Assembly (NCBI GenBank): GCA_026415215.1
Contig: JAOAHN010000058.1
Location: 1-64,000, forward strand
Source: Candidatus Hydrogenedentota bacterium
Lineage (GTDB): Bacteria; Hydrogenedentota; Hydrogenedentia; Hydrogenedentales; Hydrogenedentaceae
Direction: 5' to 3'
Length of the DNA: 64,000 nucleotides
Below are positions 1 to 6,393 of the stretch, one piece after another. Under the pieces are notes generated by a model, which was not told the origin of the DNA, did no database searches, and was given only the letters and a program-made list of their open reading frames with translations. Every line of letters starts with the position of its first letter. Within the stretch, counting starts at the first letter, position 1. The translations under genes and the position numbers were made by a program.

Positions 1-221
1 AAAGAAGCAATTACATTTTAATTAGGTAATTTCCAACCAGAAGGGTAAAATCAGAAAGGATATAAGACACTTTCATTTTTTCTCACATTTAACCTCTAAA
101 AATTAGATATACCCCCTTAATATCTCTTCTTTAAGCTTCTCAGATTCTAATCCCCAGAGAGCGATTTTCCCTTCCACAGAAGAGTTTAGAACTCTGTCTG
201 ACATTTTTTTCCGAATTGATA
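1..221. other. AT-rich flank of the CRISPR array, no gene seen
   Basis: The sequence is AT-rich and has no convincing reading frame. The minus-strand ORF that runs through it (103-300) extends into CRISPR repeats and is an artefact. It could hold the array leader or trailer. Because all five repeats are identical, nothing in the sequence tells which side the leader is on. Confidence 0.5.
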
Positions 222-521
222 ATTGCAATCCCACAAAAAAATTGGGCTTGTCAAAACCTAGGCCGGGGAAAAGTGAATACATGGCTAATTGCAATCCCAC
301 AAAAAAATTGGGCTTGTCAAAACTCAGAATCTCTAGGGTAGCGAAGATTTATCATTGCAATCCCACAAAAAAATTGGGCTTGTCAAAACCTGGCAATACC
401 GATATATTTTGAAGGCATTATTGCAATCCCACAAAAAAATTGGGCTTGTCAAAACTTCTATTGCACGAAAGGTATTTTGGTATTCATTGCAATCCCACAA
501 AAAAATTGGGCTTGTCAAAAC
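222..521. CRISPR. CRISPR array, five identical 36-bp repeats and four 30-bp spacers
   Basis: Repeats lie at 222-257, 288-323, 354-389, 420-455 and 486-521. All five are identical: they begin ATTGCAATCCCAC, continue with A7, and end TTGGGCTTGTCAAAAC. The four spacers (258-287, 324-353, 390-419, 456-485) are all exactly 30 bp and unrelated to each other, so the period is a strict 66 bp. Each repeat can fold as CAA-t-CCCA / TGGG-c-TTG around an A-rich loop. Read on the minus strand the repeat starts GTTTTGAC and ends ATTGCAAT. A 36-bp repeat starting with GTTTT plus 30-bp spacers is the usual geometry of type II arrays, so type II (perhaps II-C) is a reasonable inference. No cas gene lies in the window. 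With no degenerate terminal repeat, the transcription direction is undetermined. Confidence 0.97.
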
Positions 522-1333
522 TGAAAATGTTTTCACTATACCCCTAAAACCTGTTGTATCGCTTACCTACTACCTCTTTCACCTCCTGTTCTGACTATTA
601 ATTCAATAAAGGGGCACATTTTTCTCTATCTCAATATTCAATTTTTTCTAATTTACTATCAGCATTAGCTGAAATTCATTATTTCTATAATACCAAATCA
701 AAACTTATTTGTCAAGTCAGATTTTAGTTTTTCACTTATCTAATTCTGTCCCTTCCAAGCTCATAAGACATAAAATCTCCACACCATCCTTATTTCAAAG
801 GGGTATAAATCGACCTCTGTTCTCAACGACAGACATAGTAGCACTAAAAGAAGTTGACTATGCTCTAACTCAGGTCATTCAGAATGATAAAAGAAGACAA
901 CAATGTTTACTCTGGCCTCAGCTATGTTGCCTGTTTATTTCTACACCACATCCCCAGGACGAAGCCTAAAGTTATAAGCAGGACTTTCTTTTAGTTTTCT
1001 CGTTGTAAACCTACCCTGAGATACCGTAATCCCTACTCCTTAAGTAACCTGCCATCATAATGACTCCGAAGATTCACGCTTAAATCCAAACCAAGGGTCT
1101 CTACGCTTATCATATCTGATTATCTCCCCTTTATCTTTTTCGCCATGTTTATAGGTATCGCGAAACTCAACTCTTGGTAATCCCCCGTGTTTGAAAATAT
1201 CATTGAATTAAAAAGATTTACTCATTAACTGGTTTTTAATGGGATTTGTTGTATTATACGGTGCAAGTTTCCTTATAACATTGTTAATTATGGGCGCTCA
1301 CTTATGATTTACAGTTTATGGATTTCACAGAAT
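522..1333. other. Gene-poor interval between the CRISPR array and the HAD gene
   Basis: About 0.8 kb without a convincing intact gene. The 86-codon plus-strand ORF at 709-969 has no ribosome binding site and no recognisable sequence. A minus-strand stretch with coding character is listed separately as a possible pseudogene. A short match to the repeat end (TTGTCAA near 710) is too brief to call a tracrRNA anti-repeat. No tRNA or transposase was seen. Confidence 0.5.
941..1207 (-). pseudogene. Possible decayed gene fragment
   Basis: On the minus strand one frame stays open from 1207 and reads NDIFKHGGLPRVEFRDTYKH and then a charged stretch ending RRDPWFGFKRES. It then meets two in-frame stops (1055-1057 and 1040-1042). 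The same frame continues with protein-like sequence ending NFRLRPGDVV before a stop at 941-943. The final LRPGDVV resembles the end of SLBB/polysaccharide-export proteins, but seven residues are not enough to assign a family. There is no ATG or ribosome binding site at the upstream end. The reading is a remnant of a lost gene next to the CRISPR array. Chance is a real alternative because only about 85 codons are involved. Confidence 0.25.
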
Positions 1334-1960
1334 CTACAATTCTAATACTTCGAGGAGTTTTTCTGGGGACTCCACAATGTAGTCGGGCTTTGATTTCTCC
1401 AATCTATCTTTACTATGCCATCCCCAGGTTACCGCTATAGTTATTGCTTTAGCTTCTTTACCCTCCTTAATATCACCGCAGGTGTCACCTATGTAGTAGG
1501 GAATACAATTAGGATGTTTTACAGCGATTTTCTTTATTTTCTTAACTTTACTTGGTTCTATGTCTGCTCCGAGTATTTCCTGAATGCCATTTATTTTTTC
1601 TCGTTCTAAAAAGTCCCTTACCGCTTCACTTAAGTTTGAGCTTATTACATAAGTGGGGTAACTTTTAGAAATTTTTTCTAACATTTCTCTAATACCGTGG
1701 AAGGGTTTTACTCTTTTATTGGCATCGGCAATCCTGGGTTGGAATTTATAAAATAAGTCTTTTAGTTTCCAAGGGGGAAATCCTAACTTAAGAAGAGACA
1801 ATATTAGGTTTCCGTCAAATAGGCTGAGAAAAGTTTCTTTTGAATTGAGTTTGTGAAAGCCTAATTCTTCACATGCGTTGGTGAATTCTGAAAAGAATAT
1901 TTCAAATGAATTGGCAATCACGCCATCAAAATCGAACATTACTACTTTAGAAGTGTTCAT
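1334..1960 (-). CDS. HAD-superfamily phosphatase, phosphoglycolate phosphatase-like
   Basis: A 208-residue cytoplasmic hydrolase of the haloacid dehalogenase superfamily, predicted to remove phosphate from a small phosphorylated metabolite. All four HAD motifs are visible: DFDGVIANS with D10 and D12 (nucleophile and general acid), VISSN around residues 105-109, a lysine in PSKVKK near 138-140, and GDTCGD with D159 and D163 (magnesium ligands). The segment between motifs I and II is a helical cap of the Gph type. The start is well supported by AAAGGAG five bases upstream of the ATG. It stands alone, divergent from yebC across about 110 bp. The exact substrate cannot be read from sequence: phosphoglycolate, pyrophosphate or a sugar phosphate are all possible. 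Confidence 0.85.
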   Translation of the reverse strand: MNTSKVVMFDFDGVIANSFEIFFSEFTNACEELGFHKLNSKETFLSLFDGNLILSLLKLGFPPWKLKDLFYKFQPRIADANKRVKPFHGIREMLEKISKSYPTYVISSNLSEAVRDFLEREKINGIQEILGADIEPSKVKKIKKIAVKHPNCIPYYIGDTCGDIKEGKEAKAITIAVTWGWHSKDRLEKSKPDYIVESPEKLLEVLEL

Positions 1961-1993
1961 CTATACTCCTTTTAGCAGTTTTTTTGTTGTGTA

Positions 1994-2023
1994 TTGTTGT
2001 AAGAGAGATGTGTTTGATATAAT
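1994..2023 (+). promoter_or_regulatory. Sigma-70-type promoter for yebC-ruvC
   Basis: TTGTTG (1994-1999) and a perfect TATAAT (2018-2023) are separated by 18 bases and lie about 50 bases ahead of the yebC start. The gene has GGAG shortly before its ATG. This is a motif reading only. Confidence 0.5.
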
Positions 2024-2074
2024 AAAATTGAAAGTATAGAGAAAACAATTAACTATGTAAGATGGAGTAAAGGG

Positions 2075-2821
2075 ATGTCTGGACATTCGAAATGGGCAAC
2101 AATCAAGCATAAAAAGAGTGCACAGGATGCTAAAAAGGGTAAGCTATTTTCTAAGCTTGCGAGGGAGATAACTATAGCAGTGAAGCTGGGTGGGCCTGAC
2201 CCTGAATCAAATTCTCGCTTGAGAACAGTGCTTTTAGCCTGTAGAAGCGCCAATATGCCCAAGGAGAATATAGAGCGTGCAATAAAGAGAGGATCTGGTG
2301 AGGGCGGAGAAAATTATGAAGAGGTTAGATATGAATGTTATGGTCCTGCAGGTGTAGCTTTGGTTGTAGATGTATTAACGGATAATAAGAGAAGAACAGT
2401 GGCGGATGTGCGACATGTCGTGACTAAGCACGGAGGTAGTATGGCAGAAGCAGGAGCGGTTATGTGGAATTTTGAGCAGAAAGGTTTAATTACGGTTCCA
2501 AAAAACATTTCTGAAGAGGAAATAATGGAAAAGGCTATAGAGGCTGGGGCTGAGGATGTGGATACTGAGGGGGATATGTATGAGGTTTATACCGCTCCTA
2601 ATGATTTACATGCGGTTTTGCAAGCCTTTGAGAAGATGAATATGCCTGTAAATGAGGCAAAACTCACATTGAAACCTAAGAATTTGATATCAGTCGATAG
2701 TAAGTCTGCTGCTGCGGTATTAAAGTTGATGGAAGCACTTGAAGATATGGATGATGTTCAAGATGTTTATACGAATCTGAACATCACTGATGAAGCTCTC
2801 GCAGAGGCAATGGCTGAATAA
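2075..2821 (+). CDS. yebC: YebC/TACO1-family protein
   Basis: A 248-residue member of the YebC/PmpR/TACO1 family, recognised by its N-terminus MSGHSKWATIKHKKSAQDAK and by full-length similarity in order (GGPDPESNSRLR, ANMPKENIERAIKRG, YECYGPAGVALVVDVLTDNK). The family was long annotated as transcriptional regulators. More recent work links YebC and mitochondrial TACO1 to relief of ribosome stalling on difficult (proline-rich) sequences. Length is normal. The gene starts at an ATG preceded by GGAG and is followed after 15 bases by ruvC on the same strand, the gene order found in many bacteria. The window has a proline-rich OmpA protein (43615-44262), but no specific link can be claimed. Confidence 0.95.
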   Translation: MSGHSKWATIKHKKSAQDAKKGKLFSKLAREITIAVKLGGPDPESNSRLRTVLLACRSANMPKENIERAIKRGSGEGGENYEEVRYECYGPAGVALVVDVLTDNKRRTVADVRHVVTKHGGSMAEAGAVMWNFEQKGLITVPKNISEEEIMEKAIEAGAEDVDTEGDMYEVYTAPNDLHAVLQAFEKMNMPVNEAKLTLKPKNLISVDSKSAAAVLKLMEALEDMDDVQDVYTNLNITDEALAEAMAE

Positions 2822-2836
2822 CAGAGAATATAGGTA

Positions 2837-3322
2837 ATGATTGCAATTGGGATTGATCCCGGGACTGCAACGACAGGATTTGGGGTAGTAAAAGAGTATA
2901 ATTCGCGGCTTTACCATATAACTCACGGGATAATAAAGACCTCTCCGAATGATCCTATTCAGCAAAGATTATTAGATATATATACCCAGCTTTTGGAGTG
3001 TTTTTCTAAATATTCTCCTGACTTAATGGCAATTGAGAAGATTTACTTTAAGCAGAATGTTACAAATGGGATTTATGTAGCCCAAGCAAGAGGGGTCGCA
3101 TTGCTTTTGTGTGCACAGAGGGGTATTCCAGTAGTTGAATTTAGTCCCACTGAGGTAAAGACTGCTTTAGTAGGATATGGGAGGGCAGAGAAGCATCAAG
3201 TGCAATCCATGGTCCAAAGATTACTTACACTAAGTGTTTTACCAAAGCCTGACGATGCGGGAGATGCGCTCGCTCTTGCTATATGTGCTCTGCAAACTAA
3301 GAGACAAGTTGATATCAGTTGA
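2837..3322 (+). CDS. ruvC: Holliday junction resolvase RuvC
   Basis: A 161-residue crossover junction endodeoxyribonuclease that cuts Holliday junctions during recombination and repair. The N-terminus MIAIGIDPGTATTGFG holds catalytic D7. The second acidic residue is E67 in MAIEKIYF. The C-terminal pair is D140 and D143 in PDDAGDALALA. These match the four-carboxylate RNase H-like site of RuvC, and the length is typical. It is the second gene of a yebC-ruvC operon. ruvA and ruvB, which often follow, are absent: the operon ends at a strong hairpin about 60 bases downstream, so they must lie elsewhere if present. Confidence 0.96.
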   Translation: MIAIGIDPGTATTGFGVVKEYNSRLYHITHGIIKTSPNDPIQQRLLDIYTQLLECFSKYSPDLMAIEKIYFKQNVTNGIYVAQARGVALLLCAQRGIPVVEFSPTEVKTALVGYGRAEKHQVQSMVQRLLTLSVLPKPDDAGDALALAICALQTKRQVDIS

Positions 3323-3382
3323 TTTTATTTATACTATCTTGATTATAAAAATCTTATTGGTGTTCTACATGCTGAAAAAAAT

Positions 3383-3434
3383 ATAGCACGGTGGGAAGTT
3401 ATGTTTTTGTAGTCAATACTTGCCACCGTGCTAT
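3383..3434. terminator. Bidirectional hairpin terminator between ruvC and the GLUG gene
   Basis: A perfect 12-bp inverted repeat (ATAGCACGGTGG at 3383-3394, CCACCGTGCTAT at 3423-3434), with AAGT/ACTT extending pairing into the loop. It lies between two convergent genes and is GC-rich against an AT-rich background. The U-tract is weak (ATTTATAA). It probably serves both strands. Confidence 0.75.
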
Positions 3435-3484
3435 TTATAAGTTGTGCAGATTTAATTTTTTAGTTTATAGGGTTCTGCTGGCCC

Positions 3485-6148
3485 TTATATTATCCTCCCT
3501 GGGCAGAATGTATCTTCTGAATCTCCACAGAAGTGGTATCCACCTGAATTAAAGAATTGGATGAGCCTTAGAAGCTCGTATAATGATATACTCCAGTTAT
3601 TTGGCGAATAGTCAGAGCTGTGAGGTCTGCAGGATTTATCTTCGCCGTCTCCGGGTGCATAACCGTCTTCAGTTCCCTGGAAGCAGTGGATCTTCCCTAC
3701 ATTGAAGAATTGAATTACTCTCAGTAATTCGGTAAGGCTTATTATTTTGTCAGCATTTATATCAGCGGTGTGTATTTCTAATGGGTTTATTTCTCCTTCA
3801 ACGCCACCTTCAGCAAAGCCTTCTCCTTCGGTTGCTCCTTCACCTTCGGCTCCTCCTTCTATTGCACCTTCCTGTGAGCCTTCGCCTTCGGTGGTGCCCT
3901 CAGTGATACCTTCTCCACCACTTGAGCCTTCACCTTCGATGGTGCCTTCAGTGGCACCTTCTCCACCACTTGATCCTTCACCTTCGGTAGCTCCTTCTAA
4001 ATTACCTTCTCCTTCAGAACCTCCTTCTGTTGAACCTTCTCCTTCGAAAAATCCTTCGAGCAAACCTTCATTTATACCTTCGCCTTCTGAACTTTGGCTT
4101 TTTTCCCATAGTAGAAATGGATAACCAATCCCATTGTCTATACCCCAAACATTCTCGAAGTCCCAACCGATAAATGTAGATTGTTGTTGCATTTCTTCTG
4201 TGGTTTTGCCTTCACCTCCTGCGGAGGTATTCAATCCTGATGTATCGATGTCCCAGTAGCTACTAACGACATTTCCTCCATTTGCACCGCCTATTAATCC
4301 TCCTACATTGTCTAATCCTGAGGCAGTGCCAGTAGAGTAACTCCTTAATACATTGCCTTCATTGTATCCGACCAGACTTCCAACATCGTAACTTCCAAAG
4401 GAATCCACAGAGGAATAGCAATCTTCAATGGTGCCATAGTTTTCTCCAACTAATCCACCTACGCTATTGATTCCTGCAGAGGTACCTGTGACGAAGCACT
4501 GAGATATCAAACCGTAGTTGGCTCCTGAGATTCCACCTACACCGTTAGTTCCCGAGACCTGAGCATTTTGTAATCCCAAATTAAGAACTTGTCCTTGTTC
4601 GCCTATGACACTGAATAGCCCGGCTGGGTTTCCTGAGGTGTCATCAATGAATAGGTTGTAGATTATGTGCCCGTTGCCGTTAAATGTGCCTGTAAATGGA
4701 TTTCCAGGGCTACCTAAGGGGATGAAACCTGAACCCCCATTCCAATCTATGGTTACGCTTGCATCAATGTCTTGCGTTAGAACATAGTTTCCATCAATAG
4801 GGAACATCGGGTCGTTGCCAATTTTTTGGATGTCTTCGATACTGCCAATAAATATTACATTTCCCTCACCTTCGAGGGTTCCTTCGCCCAAGCCTTCCCC
4901 TTCTAAAGATCCTTCAGTATATCCCTCTCCTTCTGAAATTCCTTCGTTAGCCCCTTCTCCTTCTGTTACGCCCTCAGACACGCCTTCGGTCAACCCCTCA
5001 CCTTCGTATGAACCTTCTGTGGTTCCTTCAGATCCACCTTCAGCGGTTCCTTCGCCTTCTAAGGTTCCTTCAGAAAGTCCTTCTCCTTCTTGGACACCTT
5101 CTAAGGAACCTTCGCCTTCAATTATTCCCTCTTGTGTTCCTTCTCCTTCAATGGTTCCTTCAGTATTACCCTCACCTTCGGAGGGAGAATAGGTTTCCCA
5201 TATTAGGTAAGGGTAAGTGGAACCTTCATTTATAGTCCATACATTTGTAAAGTCCCAGTTAGAGAATGTAATTTGAAATTTCATTTCTGCGGATGTTAGT
5301 CCGACACCTCCAGCAGATGTCGTTCGTCCGGAGGTTTCGATATCCCAGTAACTATCTGTTACTACACCTCCTGAACTATAACCCACAAGACCACCAGTGT
5401 TATTTGCACCAGTTACATAGCCTGCGGAAAAGCACTCAATAATAGTGCCATAGTTGGCACCTACTAACCCGCCAATCCGTTGAGATGACCCATTAGTAGG
5501 TCCTAAGGCATAGGACTGGTATATAGTTCCATTGTTCTCACCTACTAATCCGCCTAATACTGAGGACCCAGTCACATTGCCAGTAGAAAAACTCTGTGAT
5601 ATAGTGCCGTTGTTTACGCCAACTAAGCCACCGATTCGAGCCGGACCTGATACGGAGGATTTAGAGTAACATCTAAATACCAATCCTGCGTTTAGACCTA
5701 CTAATCCTCCTGACCTGTTGCCACCATTTACTGAATTGCCTTCTATTCCCAAGTTTTTTACTTCTCCAGTGCTACCAACACAACTGAATAATCCAGTATA
5801 ACCCTGTCCACCACGATTTATATGTAAGTTGGATATTTTGTATCCCTTGCCATCAAATTTGCCTGTGAATGGATTTGATACGCTTCCAATTGGAGCAAAA
5901 CCTGCGCCAGAGTTCCAACCTAATGTAACACTCGCATCGATATTTTGAGTAAGTTCGTAATTACCGCTCAAAGGATAGGCTGGGTCGTTGCCAATTTTTT
6001 GGAGCTCCTGAATTGTGTTGATTTGTATTATGGATTGTGCATAAGTATTGGATATTACTGAGAACAGTCCAAATACAATGACTGGCAATATTAACTCTCT
6101 CAGCCTGAAGTTGTTTTTTAAACTATGATATGAATCTACAGCCCTCAT
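3485..6148 (-). CDS. Large secreted protein with GLUG repeats, EGEG linkers and a doubled dockerin-like C-terminus
   Basis: The protein starts best at ATG 6148, not at the track start 6229, because GAAGGAG lies just upstream; this gives 887 residues. A signal peptide (LILPVIVFGLFSVISNTYAQ) is followed by two blocks of GLUG-type repeats, with motifs such as GGLVGENNGTIYQSYA and GLVGANYGTI, roughly at residues 40-315 and 435-685. After each block comes a linker of repeated EGEG/xxEG units (about 320-430 and 686-786). The last 100 residues hold two related copies of (I)SLxELLRxIQFFN followed by Cys-containing loops, EF-hand/dockerin-like with DINADK in the first copy. GLUG repeats occur in bacterial surface proteins and IgA-protease-like proteins. 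It is probably exported and adhesive or structural; no catalytic motif is visible. It stands alone and converges on ruvC. Confidence 0.8.
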   Translation of the reverse strand: MRAVDSYHSLKNNFRLRELILPVIVFGLFSVISNTYAQSIIQINTIQELQKIGNDPAYPLSGNYELTQNIDASVTLGWNSGAGFAPIGSVSNPFTGKFDGKGYKISNLHINRGGQGYTGLFSCVGSTGEVKNLGIEGNSVNGGNRSGGLVGLNAGLVFRCYSKSSVSGPARIGGLVGVNNGTISQSFSTGNVTGSSVLGGLVGENNGTIYQSYALGPTNGSSQRIGGLVGANYGTIIECFSAGYVTGANNTGGLVGYSSGGVVTDSYWDIETSGRTTSAGGVGLTSAEMKFQITFSNWDFTNVWTINEGSTYPYLIWETYSPSEGEGNTEGTIEGEGTQEGIIEGEGSLEGVQEGEGLSEGTLEGEGTAEGGSEGTTEGSYEGEGLTEGVSEGVTEGEGANEGISEGEGYTEGSLEGEGLGEGTLEGEGNVIFIGSIEDIQKIGNDPMFPIDGNYVLTQDIDASVTIDWNGGSGFIPLGSPGNPFTGTFNGNGHIIYNLFIDDTSGNPAGLFSVIGEQGQVLNLGLQNAQVSGTNGVGGISGANYGLISQCFVTGTSAGINSVGGLVGENYGTIEDCYSSVDSFGSYDVGSLVGYNEGNVLRSYSTGTASGLDNVGGLIGGANGGNVVSSYWDIDTSGLNTSAGGEGKTTEEMQQQSTFIGWDFENVWGIDNGIGYPFLLWEKSQSSEGEGINEGLLEGFFEGEGSTEGGSEGEGNLEGATEGEGSSGGEGATEGTIEGEGSSGGEGITEGTTEGEGSQEGAIEGGAEGEGATEGEGFAEGGVEGEINPLEIHTADINADKIISLTELLRVIQFFNVGKIHCFQGTEDGYAPGDGEDKSCRPHSSDYSPNNWSISLYELLRLIQFFNSGGYHFCGDSEDTFCPGRII
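3791..4090 (-). repeat. Second EGEG linker-coding repeat
   Basis: About 300 bp of degenerate tandem DNA, seen on the plus strand as recurring CCTTCxCCTTC. It encodes units such as SEGEGxxEG, with several SSGGEG variants. It joins the second GLUG block to the dockerin-like C-terminus. Confidence 0.85.
4864..5182 (-). repeat. First EGEG linker-coding repeat
   Basis: About 320 bp of degenerate tandem sequence encoding EGEGxxEGxxEG units between the two GLUG blocks. It is similar in unit design to the second linker but not an exact copy. Opposite-strand ORFs rich in PSPSxxPS are shadows of it. Confidence 0.85.
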
Positions 6149-6393
6149 GTTAATTCTCCTTCCTGTAAGTTTTATTCTCTTTATATTTTGATGTACATCA
6201 TAACATAAAGTAATATAGGAATATTCCAAAATATCTCATTTTTTTTAGATAATTGAAAAAATTAGAGCGGGAAGTTTATGAATTAAGTTTAGATGATAAT
6301 TTTTTTTCTTGGTAAAAGTAGATTAATTGTAGTTTATAACAAGGGATTTTTAATAATATCTAATATTATGAAGTAGTTAGAATAACTTGATTT

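Noticed and set aside
333-594. ORFs through the CRISPR array encoding a repeated 12-residue peptide (333-536 minus, 355-594 plus)
   Set aside because: The 66-bp unit is divisible by three, so repeats stay in frame and give artefactual repeat proteins on both strands. No ribosome binding site or start context supports them.
705-780. Possible tracrRNA (TTGTCAA match to the repeat and an AGATTTTA/TAAAATCT inverted repeat)
   Set aside because: Only seven bases match the repeat, and the inverted repeat has a 44-base loop. This is too weak in AT-rich sequence.
709-969. 86-codon ORF on the plus strand
   Set aside because: No ribosome binding site, no recognisable protein sequence, and it overlaps the minus-strand decayed frame, which looks more protein-like.
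3747-5235. Plus-strand ORFs rich in PSPSxxPS opposite the EGEG linkers
   Set aside because: They are shadows of the low-complexity repeats in the real minus-strand gene, which has a signal peptide and a ribosome binding site.
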